This document shows, in pieces, positions 18,229 through 27,087 of a stretch of 64,000 nt of DNA. Origin of the DNA: Paraburkholderia aromaticivorans. GTDB lineage: Bacteria; Pseudomonadota; Gammaproteobacteria; Burkholderiales; Burkholderiaceae. Every line of letters begins with the position of its first letter. The stretch's first letter is position 1. A program made the position numbers and the translations under genes. The stretch lies in NCBI RefSeq assembly GCF_002278075.1, contig NZ_CP022991.1, forward strand, positions 186,001-250,000. The letters run 5' to 3'. The notes under the pieces are model-generated. The model worked only from the letters and a program-made list of their open reading frames with translations, made no database searches and was not told the DNA's origin.

Positions 18229-19056
18229 TTACTGCGCGGCGACGGTCGGCGGCGCAGCGGTCGGGTCATACAGCATTGGACTGCCGAACCATTTCTTCCA
18301 GCTCGCGGCCACATAGCCGCCCTTTTGCAGCGCGCCGATTTCCTTGTTCAGACGATCGGTCAACGCCGTGTTGCCCTTCTTGATGCCGATACAGTCGTAG
18401 TCCACTTCGATCGGCGCATCGACCACACGCCATTTCGTCTGATAGTTCTTCGTGTAGCTGAGCATGAAGTCCAGCACATCGATCAGCGCGTCCGCACGGC
18501 CTTGCGCGATGGCGCGAACCGCATCCGGGTAGTTGTCCAGCAACAGCAGTTGCGCCTTCGGCAGCTTGTCCTGAATCAGCTTGACAGGCGTCGTGCCTCG
18601 CACTTGCACGAGACGCACCGACGGATCGTTCAGCGCCATATAGTCTTTATACGGCTTGTCTTGCGTGGTCAGCACGCCCAGCACTTCGGTGTTCACCGGA
18701 TCCGTAAAGTCGATCACTTTCAGACGGTCGGCGTTGCGCGTCATGCCGCCCATCACCGCATCGATCTTGTCGGCCATCAAGAATGGCACGCGATCGTTCG
18801 AACCGACCGGCACGATTTCCAGCTTCACGCCGAGCGAGTCCGCAATCTTGCGTGCAATCGCGACATCGAACCCGTCGATATTGTTTTTTGCATCGTAGGT
18901 GCCAAGCGGCGGCAGGTTCGGGTTGATGCCGAACACGATCTTCTTCGACGCAATGATTTCGTCCAGCGTGCGAGCGCTGGCGTCGAGTGAGCCGAGCAGC
19001 GCACATGCCGCGAGACCGACGGCAAGCATGCGGCTCAGGATGATCGAGGGTTTCAT
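18229..19056 (-). CDS. Periplasmic amino-acid-type substrate-binding protein
   Basis: A 275-residue family 3 solute-binding protein. ATG 19056 follows ACGGAG and gives a signal peptide (MKPSIILSRMLAVGLAACALL...ASA). The mature part shows GINPNLPPLGTYDAKNNIDGFDVAIARKIA, the VPFLMADKIDAVMGGMTRNADR segment and the DFTDPV ligand-pocket block. It is the first gene of the minus-strand transporter operon and is transcribed away from the dehydrogenase operon. An Asp in place of the usual Arg is seen near the ligand loop, so the substrate may not be a standard amino acid; it cannot be named. Confidence 0.92.
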   Translation of the reverse strand: MKPSIILSRMLAVGLAACALLGSLDASARTLDEIIASKKIVFGINPNLPPLGTYDAKNNIDGFDVAIARKIADSLGVKLEIVPVGSNDRVPFLMADKIDAVMGGMTRNADRLKVIDFTDPVNTEVLGVLTTQDKPYKDYMALNDPSVRLVQVRGTTPVKLIQDKLPKAQLLLLDNYPDAVRAIAQGRADALIDVLDFMLSYTKNYQTKWRVVDAPIEVDYDCIGIKKGNTALTDRLNKEIGALQKGGYVAASWKKWFGSPMLYDPTAAPPTVAAQ

Positions 19057-19138
19057 ACTATGACTCCGTGAGAGGGCGTGAAGGTGATCCAACTACTCCG
19101 ACGAGGCATTCGCCGCACCGCGTTTTTTGGCGACTTTG

Positions 19139-19157
19139 CGTATACGTATCGTATACG
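19139..19157. promoter_or_regulatory. Double CGTATACG palindrome in the divergent promoter
   Basis: CGTATACG occurs at 19139-19146 and 19150-19157 with TAT between. Each octamer is itself a palindrome, so the whole site is symmetric. It lies between the transporter (start 19056) and the dehydrogenase operon (start 19207). GTATAC cores are typical of GntR/FCD operators, and a related site precedes the GntR gene at 15226, so this is its probable binding site. Confidence 0.65.
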
Positions 19158-19206
19158 TTAGTATCAAAACATCGCCTAAATTACTTGTCAAGCGAGGTGG
19201 GCAACG

Positions 19207-19524
19207 ATGCCAGCACCGAAGTCTGAAGAGGACGCAATGCGTATCCACGATCCCCACCGCGCCGCCGCGATCGACCTGTTTTTTGACGGCAAGCGTTATG
19301 CCGCGCATGCAGGTGAGAGCATTGCGGCCGCATTGTTCGCAGCGGGCGTCAGGTCTTTGCGCGTAAGTCCGCGTTTAAATCAGCCGCGCGGCATGTTCTG
19401 TCTGATGGGTTCTTGCCAGGAGTGCCTCGTGATGGTCGACGGCAGACGCGTGCTTGCATGTCAAACGCCCGTTGTAACCGGCATGCATGTGGAAACCGTT
19501 CCGGAGACCGGCATCGATGTCTGA
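19207..19524 (+). CDS. [2Fe-2S] ferredoxin-like subunit of an FAD dehydrogenase complex
   Basis: A 105-residue small subunit related to HcnA, OoxC and the gamma subunit of D-hydroxyproline dehydrogenase. The start at 19207 follows AGGTGGG. It has the fer2-type cluster ligands in MFCLMGSCQECLVMVDG and a later Cys in VLACQTP. The stop overlaps the start of the next gene (ATGTCTGA), so synthesis is coupled. It should pass electrons between the two FAD subunits encoded next. Confidence 0.88.
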   Translation: MPAPKSEEDAMRIHDPHRAAAIDLFFDGKRYAAHAGESIAAALFAAGVRSLRVSPRLNQPRGMFCLMGSCQECLVMVDGRRVLACQTPVVTGMHVETVPETGIDV

Positions 19525-20950
19525 GACGACGGCCGCATTCGATGTGATCGTGCTGGGCGGCGGTCCCGCCGGCGCCCATGCGGCAATCACGGCAGCGGCT
19601 GCCGGATTGCGTGTCGCACTGTTCGACGAAAACCCTGCAGCGGGTGGTCAGGTGTATCGCGCCCCGATCGACGGCATCGCGCCGGCGCGAGGCGCGGATC
19701 GGACCGCAGGCGACGCATTGCGCCGCGAGCTTGCCGCAAGCACGGTGACCGCCTTTTTCCGCCATCCTGTGTGGGCCGTGACTGGCAATTACCGTGTCGA
19801 TGCAACCGGCCCGAATGGCCCGCTTTATTGCACGGCGCGCGCGTTGATCGTGGCATCGGGCACGACGGAGCGCGTCGTGCCGTTCGAAGGATGGACAACG
19901 CCCGGCGTGATCGGTCTCGCGGCGGCAACCATTTTGCTGAAGTCACAACACATGCTTCCCGGACGCTCGACGCTGGTGGCCGGATGCGGTCCGCTGTTGG
20001 CGGCCGTCGCCGCAAAGACCATCGAAGGCGGCGGCAAGGTCGAAGCGATCGTCGACCTTGCGAGTACCGGAGACTGGGCGCGCTCGATGCCCGCAATGCT
20101 CGGGCGTCTCGATCTGCTGCGGCAGGGCTTCAAATGGTGGCGCACGATCCGACGCGCGGGTACGCCCCGTTATGCGCGACATACGATAGTGCGCGTCGAG
20201 CCGGTCGGCGGCCGTTTGCGCGCGACGCTGGCGCCATGCGACGCAGCCGGACGCGTGATCGATGGCGAGCACACGACTGTCCTGACCGATTGCGTCGCGG
20301 TCGGGCATGGTCTCACGCCTTCAACGGAAATCACGCGGCTGATGCGCGCCGAACATCGTTACTCGCGCTCGGCCGGTGGCTGGATCGCGGTCGCCGACGC
20401 GGATGGCCGTACATCGCGTCCGCTGCTCTATGTGGCAGGCGATGGTGCTGGCATCGCCGGTGCAGCCGCTGCGGCGACCCACGGCATTCTCGCCGGACTC
20501 GCCTGCGCGCGCGATCTGGGCGCCAAGGACGGCGTCTGCGACGAACGCATCGCACGGGCACGCGTCGCCCATCGCAATGCCGCGCGCTTCGGCCATGCAA
20601 TGGCAAATCTGATGGCGCTGCGCCCCGGCCATGTCGACAGCATTGCGCCGAATACGATCGTATGTCGCTGCGAAGATGTGACGCGCGCTGAGATCGACGC
20701 CGCCTGTGATGCGGGCGCGCACGACGTCAATCAGCTCAAGGCGTGGACGCGCTGTGGAATGGGGCCTTGCCAGGGCCGCACATGCGGCGATATCGCAGGC
20801 GAGCTTCTGATGCGTCGCACGGGTGCCCACTCGCGCGAAGCCGTTGGCTGTTTTTCCGCGCGCACACCCTTGCGCCCCGTCACTGTCGAAGCCCTGACCG
20901 GCGACTTCAGTTACGGCGACATTCCGATTCCGAAGGCTGCGCCGCTATGA
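19517..20950 (+). CDS. FAD/NAD-binding dehydrogenase subunit with C-terminal [2Fe-2S] domain (OoxA/HcnB-like)
   Basis: A 477-residue subunit. ATG 19517 overlaps the end of the previous gene. The N-terminus DVIVLGGGPAGAHAAITAAAAG is a Rossmann FAD site; a second dinucleotide fold follows near RSTLVAGCGPLLAAVAAK. The C-terminal part has a BFD-like cluster with CRCEDVT and CGMGPCQGRTCG. This layout matches the alpha subunit of opine oxidases and hydroxyproline dehydrogenases. The stop overlaps the next start as ATGA. Confidence 0.9.
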   Translation: MSETTAAFDVIVLGGGPAGAHAAITAAAAGLRVALFDENPAAGGQVYRAPIDGIAPARGADRTAGDALRRELAASTVTAFFRHPVWAVTGNYRVDATGPNGPLYCTARALIVASGTTERVVPFEGWTTPGVIGLAAATILLKSQHMLPGRSTLVAGCGPLLAAVAAKTIEGGGKVEAIVDLASTGDWARSMPAMLGRLDLLRQGFKWWRTIRRAGTPRYARHTIVRVEPVGGRLRATLAPCDAAGRVIDGEHTTVLTDCVAVGHGLTPSTEITRLMRAEHRYSRSAGGWIAVADADGRTSRPLLYVAGDGAGIAGAAAAATHGILAGLACARDLGAKDGVCDERIARARVAHRNAARFGHAMANLMALRPGHVDSIAPNTIVCRCEDVTRAEIDAACDAGAHDVNQLKAWTRCGMGPCQGRTCGDIAGELLMRRTGAHSREAVGCFSARTPLRPVTVEALTGDFSYGDIPIPKAAPL

Positions 20951-22146
20951 GCGAATTGAACGAAACCGTGCACGACACGTTGCATAAGCCGTTCGACGTC
21001 GCCGTGGTCGGCGGCGGCGTGATGGGCTGCACCACCGCACTGTTTCTCGCGCGCGCCGGCATGCGCGTCGCGCTGATCGAACGCGATGCGCTGTGCCGCG
21101 CCGCGTCCGGCGTCAACGCCGGCACGCTCACCTTGCACATGACACGCGCCGCGCTGGTGCCGTATGCAATACACGCCTGGAAGATGTGGATGGAAGCGGA
21201 CGAATGGCTCGGCGAAGGCGTGCTTGCAACCGCCGCACCGGGCTTGTCCCTGGCGTTCACTGAAAACGAGCGGCAGTTGCTTCGCGCACGCGCCGCAGCG
21301 CGCCGAGAATACGGCGCGGAAATCGACCTGCTCGCGCCCAACGCCGCACTCGAGGTCGAGCCCGGTCTCAATCCGGCGATGCTCGAAGCCGCATATTGCG
21401 CGACCGACGGCTTCGCGAGCGCGTATCTGACCGGCCGCGCGTATCGCTCCGCGCTGTGCGCGGCCGGCGTGCAGATCTTCGAAATTGCGCCTGTCACACG
21501 CATCGAACAGTTGCATGGACGCTACCGCGTGCATGGCCCCCACACCGCCTCGGCGCCGCTCAGGATCGACGCGGCGCGCATCGTGATGGCCGGCGGCGTA
21601 TGGCTGGAACCGTTGCTGGCGATGCTCGACATCCACATTCCGGTCAAGACACTGGTCAACCAGCTGATCGTTACCGAACGCATGCCGCCTGTGATGCGCA
21701 CCGTGTTGAGCATCGCGAACGGGCTACTGTCGATGAAGCAGTTCGCGAACGGCAGCGTCGTGATCGGCGGCGGCTGGCAAGGTGTCGGCGATCGCGAGCG
21801 CGGTCCCGTCGAAACGATTCCGCACAATCTGACCGGCAATCTGCGACTCGCACAACACGTCATCCCCGCACTCGCGCGCGCACGTGTCGCGCGCATCTGG
21901 CTCGGACTCGAATCCGAAACGGCCGACGCGATGCCGATGATCGGTGCACTGCCCGGGCTCGACAACGCCTACGTGATCGGCTGTGTGCACTCCGGTTATA
22001 CGAGTGGTCCTTATATGGGCAAACTGCTTTCCCAGGCAATTCTCGGCAACCCGCCCGAGCTGCCCTTGTTCGATCCTGCGCGATTGATCGCCGCGCCCGC
22101 CACGCAAGACGCGCCCGCACTTTCCCATCGAGAACACACGCAATGA
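20947..22146 (+). CDS. FAD-dependent amino-acid-type oxidoreductase (DAO family subunit)
   Basis: A 399-residue DAO-fold flavoprotein starting MSELNETVHD at 20947. FAD site: DVAVVGGGVMGCTTALFLARAGMRVALIE. A later conserved GCVHSGYTSGPYMGKLLSQAI block closes the FAD pocket. It corresponds to the catalytic beta subunit of opine oxidase or D-hydroxyproline dehydrogenase, which oxidises a secondary amine carbon. It overlaps its neighbours at both ends by four bases, so the three subunits are made together. Confidence 0.9.
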   Translation: MSELNETVHDTLHKPFDVAVVGGGVMGCTTALFLARAGMRVALIERDALCRAASGVNAGTLTLHMTRAALVPYAIHAWKMWMEADEWLGEGVLATAAPGLSLAFTENERQLLRARAAARREYGAEIDLLAPNAALEVEPGLNPAMLEAAYCATDGFASAYLTGRAYRSALCAAGVQIFEIAPVTRIEQLHGRYRVHGPHTASAPLRIDAARIVMAGGVWLEPLLAMLDIHIPVKTLVNQLIVTERMPPVMRTVLSIANGLLSMKQFANGSVVIGGGWQGVGDRERGPVETIPHNLTGNLRLAQHVIPALARARVARIWLGLESETADAMPMIGALPGLDNAYVIGCVHSGYTSGPYMGKLLSQAILGNPPELPLFDPARLIAAPATQDAPALSHREHTQ

Positions 22147-23111
22147 TTCCCTCGCACGACGCCCCTTTCAACGGCATCTATGCCGCCACACTGTGTCCGC
22201 TCGATGCGCATGGCCGTCATCTCGACGAAGCCGCGCTTGCCCGCCATATCGAAGCGGCCTCGTCCGTCGACGGCATTGCCGGCTTACTGATCAACGGCCA
22301 CGCGGGCGAGAACGTCGCCCTGTCGCGTGAAGACAAGCGTCGGGTGGTGGAGATCGCGCATGAGGTATGCCACGATCGTTCGATCATCGTAGCTGGGGTT
22401 AACTCGGAAGACAGCTTTGAAGCGCAGGCCCACGCCGACGACGCGAAAAACGCAGGCGCCGATGCACTGCTGCTGTTTCCGCCGTATTCATGGGCGCTCT
22501 CCACCGATCTCACGACCGTCGTCAATCATCATCGCATCGCAAATGCCAATTCGAAATTGCCGATGATGCTGTATCAGGCCGGCGTGAGTACCGGCGCGAT
22601 GGCCTACACGCCCGAGATGCTGGCCACGCTCGTCACGCTCCCCGAGGTTGTCGCGATCAAGGAAGGCAGTTGGGAAACCGCGACCTACGAAGCGAACCGG
22701 CGCCTCGTGAAATCTGTCGCGCCGCACGTGGCAGTGATGGCCTCCGGCGACGAGCATCTGTTCACGTGCTTCACGCTCGGCACGGAAGGCAGCCTCGTCA
22801 GTCTGGCCGCGGTCGTGCCCGAACTGGTCGTGGCGCTGTATCGCGCCGTACAGCAACACGACCTTGCCACGGCACAGCGCCTGCACGAACACGTTTATCC
22901 ACTGGCAAAAGCCATTTACGGCACCGCGCCGGGCTCGCATGCGAATGTGCGGCTCAAGACCTGCCTGCATCTGCTCGGCAGATTTCCACATCCTTCCATT
23001 CGTCCGCCGATTCCGCCTTTGTCCGCGGCAGAAACTGGGCATCTCGAAGAGGCGCTTTCGTTTGCGCTGTCTTTTGATCTTGCGATTCACCACGACCGGA
23101 GCGATTCATGA
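22143..23111 (+). CDS. Dihydrodipicolinate synthase/N-acetylneuraminate lyase family protein
   Basis: A 322-residue class I aldolase-fold enzyme. Schiff-base Lys173 lies in VVAIKEGSW, and the conserved Tyr in PMMLYQAG. The N-terminal phosphate/carboxylate loop reads GIAGLLINGHAGENVALS in place of the usual GTTGE. Family members cleave or dehydrate 2-keto acids or deaminate hydroxyproline-derived imines. Within this operon it would act after the dehydrogenase. ATG 22143 overlaps the previous stop, and its own stop overlaps the dihydropyrimidinase start. Confidence 0.88.
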   Translation: MIPSHDAPFNGIYAATLCPLDAHGRHLDEAALARHIEAASSVDGIAGLLINGHAGENVALSREDKRRVVEIAHEVCHDRSIIVAGVNSEDSFEAQAHADDAKNAGADALLLFPPYSWALSTDLTTVVNHHRIANANSKLPMMLYQAGVSTGAMAYTPEMLATLVTLPEVVAIKEGSWETATYEANRRLVKSVAPHVAVMASGDEHLFTCFTLGTEGSLVSLAAVVPELVVALYRAVQQHDLATAQRLHEHVYPLAKAIYGTAPGSHANVRLKTCLHLLGRFPHPSIRPPIPPLSAAETGHLEEALSFALSFDLAIHHDRSDS

Positions 23112-24535
23112 CTCAAACCACGACCCGCACGCTGATTCGCGGCGGACGACTGATTACCGCCGTCGACGACTACGTGGCCGATATCGTCGTCGAAGGCGAA
23201 CGGATTGTCTGTATCGGCCTTCAACTCGAAGCTGGGCCGGATACCCGCGTAATCGACGCGAAGGGGCTGCTGGTATTTCCCGGCGGAGTCGATGCGCACA
23301 CGCATATGGAGAACACGTTCGGCCCTTCGGTGACATGCGATAAGTTCGATTCGGGTACACGCTCGGCTGCATTCGGCGGTACGACGACGATCATCGACTT
23401 CGCGCTGCAAAACGCCGGCACGAGCCCGCTCGACGCAATCGCCCGGGCGCAGCAGAAAGCAGGTTCGGTGTCGCATATCGACTACGGCTTTCATGTGATC
23501 GTTACGCATGTCGACGACCAGGTGCTCGCCGACATGCAGCACGCAATCCGCCATGAGGGCGTATCGAGCTTCAAGATGTTCATGGCGTATCCGGGAACGG
23601 TGATGTCCGACGACGCGTCGATTTTTCAGGCCATGCGCATGGTCGGCCAGCACGGCGGGATGATCGCGTTGCATGCGGAAAACGGCACGGTGATCGATCT
23701 GCTGATTCGCGAAGCGCTTGCGCAAGGCCACACGTCGCCGCGTTATCACGCGCTGACCCGTCCCGCGATCATGGAGGGCGAAGCCACACATCGCGGTATC
23801 AAACTGGCGGAACTGGCCGATGCACCTGTCTATTTTGTCCACCTGTCCGCGAAGGAAGCGCTCAAACATGTGATCGAAGCCCGCGATCTCGGCATCCCCG
23901 TGTTTGCGGAAACCTGTCCGCATTACCTGTTCTTCGATGAATCCGCGTATGCCGACGATAGCTTCGATATGGCGCGCTATGTGATGAGTCCGCCATTGCG
24001 GTCGAAAGAAGCGCAAAAGGCGCTGTGGACCGCACTGAAAACGGACGACCTGCAACTGATCTCAACCGATCATTGCCCGTACTGCATGAAGGAAGGTCAT
24101 CGCGGCAACGTCAATCAGAAGCCGCTTGGCGCCGACGACTTTTCGAAGATTCCGAACGGCGTGCCGGGTGTCGAAACACGGATGACGGTCGTCTACGACG
24201 GCGGCGTGCGCACCGGCCACATTTCACTGAACCGTTTCGTCGAACTGACTTCAACAGCGCCCGCGAAACTGTTCGGACTATTCCCGAAGAAAGGCACGCT
24301 CGCAATCGGCAGCGATGCGGATATCGTGCTATTCGATCCGCAAGAGTCACATACGATTAGCGCCGAAACACAGCATAGCGATTGCGACTTCACGCTGTTC
24401 GAGGGTCACAAGGTCACGGGCCGCGTAAAGAAAGTGCTGCTGCGAGGCGAACTGTTGATCGACGACGGACAATGGGTTGGACGCAGTGGCGCAGGCCAGT
24501 TCGTCGCGCGCGGCGAACTCGGCGCTCATTTCTGA
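23108..24535 (+). CDS. Dihydropyrimidinase/hydantoinase family cyclic amidohydrolase
   Basis: A 475-residue binuclear zinc amidohydrolase that opens cyclic ureide or imide rings. It has GGVDAHTHME (first metal ligands), the carbamylated Lys in SSFKMFMAYPG, LHAENG, FVHLSAKEAL with its His, and the metal Asp in STDHCPYCM. Length matches D-hydantoinases. The start overlaps the DapA-family stop as ATGA. Its presence next to an opine-type dehydrogenase and DapA homologue suggests the pathway passes through a ring-closed amide, but the substrate is unknown. Confidence 0.92.
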   Translation: MTQTTTRTLIRGGRLITAVDDYVADIVVEGERIVCIGLQLEAGPDTRVIDAKGLLVFPGGVDAHTHMENTFGPSVTCDKFDSGTRSAAFGGTTTIIDFALQNAGTSPLDAIARAQQKAGSVSHIDYGFHVIVTHVDDQVLADMQHAIRHEGVSSFKMFMAYPGTVMSDDASIFQAMRMVGQHGGMIALHAENGTVIDLLIREALAQGHTSPRYHALTRPAIMEGEATHRGIKLAELADAPVYFVHLSAKEALKHVIEARDLGIPVFAETCPHYLFFDESAYADDSFDMARYVMSPPLRSKEAQKALWTALKTDDLQLISTDHCPYCMKEGHRGNVNQKPLGADDFSKIPNGVPGVETRMTVVYDGGVRTGHISLNRFVELTSTAPAKLFGLFPKKGTLAIGSDADIVLFDPQESHTISAETQHSDCDFTLFEGHKVTGRVKKVLLRGELLIDDGQWVGRSGAGQFVARGELGAHF

Positions 24536-24548
24536 CGCGAGCCACGTC

Positions 24549-24779
24549 ATGCCGATCTACAACTTTCGGTGCGGGCAGTGTGGCGTGTTCGACCAGATGC
24601 GCCGCGTCGCGATGCGCGATGAGCCAGCGTCGTGTCCGACATGCGGGGCGGCATCTGCGCGTGAGCAGAACGGCTTGCCGGTGCTGCTCACGCGCGGCGA
24701 CGACACGGTGATGCCAGGCGAAGGCGCATATCTGGGCAGGCATGCGGGTAGTTGTCTGTGCTGCGTCGGACGCGACTAA
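24549..24779 (+). CDS. FmdB-type zinc ribbon protein
   Basis: A 76-residue putative regulatory protein starting MPIYNFRCGQCG at 24549. It has two CxxC pairs (CGQC and CPTC) forming a zinc ribbon, and a C-terminal CLCC. The FmdB name comes from formamidase operons, and an acetamidase/formamidase cluster begins just to the right. It starts 13 bases after the dihydropyrimidinase stop and is the last gene of this operon. Confidence 0.82.
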   Translation: MPIYNFRCGQCGVFDQMRRVAMRDEPASCPTCGAASAREQNGLPVLLTRGDDTVMPGEGAYLGRHAGSCLCCVGRD

Positions 24780-24851
24780 AGGTCCTTGATGGCTATGCGT
24801 GGCCTGTATCGACCACATATGCCCTACCCTATCGCGCGATCGTCATACGGT

Positions 24852-24884
24852 GAACAGCCCGACTATGGAGAAAGGGGGCTGTTC
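24852..24884 (+). terminator. Hairpin after the catabolic operon
   Basis: GAACAGCCC (24852-24860) pairs with GGGCTGTTC (24876-24884), a 9-bp perfect stem between the converging FmdB-like and DUF3830 genes. There is no T-run, so its strength is uncertain. Confidence 0.4.
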
Positions 24885-24955
24885 GAGCGCGCGCCGCCGC
24901 TTGATGTTCTTCGGGGGCGACCACGGCCGAGCGCGGGTCATCCCCGGTCAACGCT

Positions 24956-25381
24956 TCAGATCTTCTCGAACGTGATGTCTTGCGCGCCTTCCCACAGTAC
25001 CTTGACGCCGAGTTCGCGAAGCTTGTCTTTGCCTTCGACGATCGTCAGGAAGTGATTGCCAGCGAGTTGCCCCATCTTGCTCGCGAACAGGCACGAACCG
25101 TAAGCCATGATGATTTCGGTTTCACTGTAACCGCCCGGATAGAACAGGATGTCGCCAACCGACGGATGGCTCGTGTGATTCTCGAACCCGACCGCGACGC
25201 CGTCGTTTTCGAGCTTGAATTCGCCTAGGGGTACCCAGCAACCCTCCCCGCTCCAGCGCACGTGAATGATTTTTTGCGTGTACGGCAACAGTTTCAGGAA
25301 TGCAGCGACGGTCTGGGGTGCGTCCGGATTGGTTTCGGCAATGAAACTCAGGCCGCAGGAAGTGATGCGAAGTCGGGTCAT
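24956..25381 (-). CDS. DUF3830 family protein (cyclophilin-like fold)
   Basis: A 141-residue protein starting MTRLRITSCGLSFIAETNPDAPQT at 25381. The N-terminal strand, APQTVAAF and KIIHVRWSGEGCWVPLG are typical of DUF3830. It ends GVKVLWEGAQDITFEKI. The family is often encoded beside hydantoinase, racemase or amidase genes and has no established reaction. The frame continues open to 25816, but that extension lacks family sequence. It converges on the zinc-ribbon gene. Confidence 0.8.
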   Translation of the reverse strand: MTRLRITSCGLSFIAETNPDAPQTVAAFLKLLPYTQKIIHVRWSGEGCWVPLGEFKLENDGVAVGFENHTSHPSVGDILFYPGGYSETEIIMAYGSCLFASKMGQLAGNHFLTIVEGKDKLRELGVKVLWEGAQDITFEKI

Positions 25382-25918
25382 TACGGTGTTCCGTCGATCG
25401 TGGTTGGCAGGATGCAGACAGGTCCGACCATCATGCTTGAGTCGGCCGGTATCAGAGACTGGTCTGTTAATGGACATTCTGTCGATGGCCGGGACGCATC
25501 GACAGGGACAATTCATTCTCATTCGGTCAGGCCAATTTTCAAAATAGCCACTACGCCGATAGCGGCCGCTATGCGGCTGGAAATGAATTTCCGCCGTAGT
25601 CGCCAAGGTCATATAGAGATCTATAGAGGGTCCTGGGCCGGAGGAGTGAATGGGGTGAAGGGGCAGGACAAGCCACGCGGTCATCGGATTGACCGAGCGC
25701 GAGGGGCGCAGAGCTTTCCTGTTTTCTGGAGTTGCCGTTCGTTGTCGGCGCAGCCAGGCAAGGCGACGAGCCCCCGTCAGCCGGGTGCCGCGGCAACCCG
25801 ATTCGCTCACGCACAAGCTTTTGTACGCTGTCGCCCAAGTGTTTCAATTCTGTCGCTCGTACGATTTGTCATCGGTCACGTCGCACCGATCGCACACTCT
25901 TACGGAGCTTAGGAAAGC
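25382..25918. other. Gene-free divergent spacer before the acetamidase gene
   Basis: About 540 bases between DUF3830 (minus) and the acetamidase (plus). No credible gene seen. Both promoters must lie here, and it is the likely target of the AraC-acetamidase fusion encoded downstream, though I cannot identify a clear operator. Confidence 0.45.
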
Positions 25919-26950
25919 ATGCTTCACGACCTGCCTGCCATCCAGAAAAATGTTCACTGGGGATATTTTGACGCGGCACTAGCGCCCGCACTGATCGTGG
26001 AGAGCGGCGACTTCGTTCGCACCGAAGCAATCACGCATCATGCAGGCGACGCCCCCGAACTCATGATGGATGACAAGGTGCGCGCGCTCTACGACACGAT
26101 TGCCGAAGCGGATCGGCAACCCGGCGTGCATCTGATGACCGGGCCAATCTTCGTGAAAGACGCGAAACCCGGCGATCTGCTAGAGGTGCGCTATCTGCAA
26201 ATGATTCCGCGCTTCAACTACGGCTCGAATCTCGCCGCGCATTGGGGCCATCTATTCACTGACTTCGAGAAGGAACGCGTCACTATCTACGAACTCGATC
26301 AGGCATCGAACACCGCTCACGCCTTGTATGCGTATGACTATCCCGGCAAATATCTCGTGCCGGGCAAGCGCTCGGAGATCCGCGACTGCTGCCGCGAACT
26401 CGCGCTCGAAGGCATTCGCGTACCGGTGCGCCCTCATCTGGGCACGGCAGGCGTCGCGCCTGATGTGGCGGGCCGCGTGAGCACCGTGCCGCCGGGCGCG
26501 CATGGCGGCAATATCGATAACTGGCGCATCGGCGCCGGCTCAACCATGTACTACCCGGTTGCCGTGGACGGCGGGTTGTTCTCGATCGGCGACCCGCATG
26601 TATCGCAAGGCGACGGCGAAATCAGCGGCACCGCGATCGAGGCGTCCCTTAATGTGATGTTCCAGATCGTGTTGCGGCGCGACTTCAGATTTCCCTCGCC
26701 CCTACTGGAAACGCCGGACTACTGGATCGTCCACGGCTTCGACGAAGACCTCGACGTCGCGACTAAAAACGCTTCACGCGACATGTTGCTGCTGCTTACC
26801 GAACAGCAAGGTCTCTCGCGCGACGACGCCTATTCGCTCATGAGCGTCGCCGCGGATTTCTCCGTGACGCAGGTGGTCGACGGTCGCCAGGGAATACACT
26901 GCAAGATCCCCCGCAGCATCTTTCCTCCGAAGAAAAAACCTCGCGCGTGA
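25919..26950 (+). CDS. Acetamidase/formamidase family protein
   Basis: A 343-residue FmdA/AmdA-type amidohydrolase, expected to hydrolyse short amides to ammonia and carboxylate. Family marks: HWGYFDAALAPALIVESGD near the N-terminus, VHLMTGPIFVKDAKPGDLLEV, the PPGAHGGNIDNWRIGAGSTMYYPV block, FSIGDPHVSQGDGEISGTAIE, and the late SVAADFSVTQVVDGRQGIHCKIPRSIF. Unusually for a local pair, the next gene carries a second acetamidase domain fused to a regulator. Shorter than the classic M. methylotrophus enzyme (about 400 residues), so substrate range cannot be fixed. Confidence 0.9.
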   Translation: MLHDLPAIQKNVHWGYFDAALAPALIVESGDFVRTEAITHHAGDAPELMMDDKVRALYDTIAEADRQPGVHLMTGPIFVKDAKPGDLLEVRYLQMIPRFNYGSNLAAHWGHLFTDFEKERVTIYELDQASNTAHALYAYDYPGKYLVPGKRSEIRDCCRELALEGIRVPVRPHLGTAGVAPDVAGRVSTVPPGAHGGNIDNWRIGAGSTMYYPVAVDGGLFSIGDPHVSQGDGEISGTAIEASLNVMFQIVLRRDFRFPSPLLETPDYWIVHGFDEDLDVATKNASRDMLLLLTEQQGLSRDDAYSLMSVAADFSVTQVVDGRQGIHCKIPRSIFPPKKKPRA

Positions 26951-27087
26951 GCTGCGCGCTGCGCCACAAGTGTGCGAAAACGCACCGTGATGGCGCAGCG
27001 TGGTAGCGCTAACCGCGTTGTCACCGATGGCACGGACATTGCCTTTCAATCAGTCGACTGACGTTCGTCAGGGTCCGGGAGCCAGGG

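Noticed and set aside
24780..24955. A short plus-strand frame after the zinc-ribbon gene
   Set aside because: No family motif; overlaps the end of DUF3830 in antisense and a hairpin.
25382..25816. N-terminal extension of DUF3830
   Set aside because: Extra 145 codons lack family sequence; ATG 25381 matches the usual family start.
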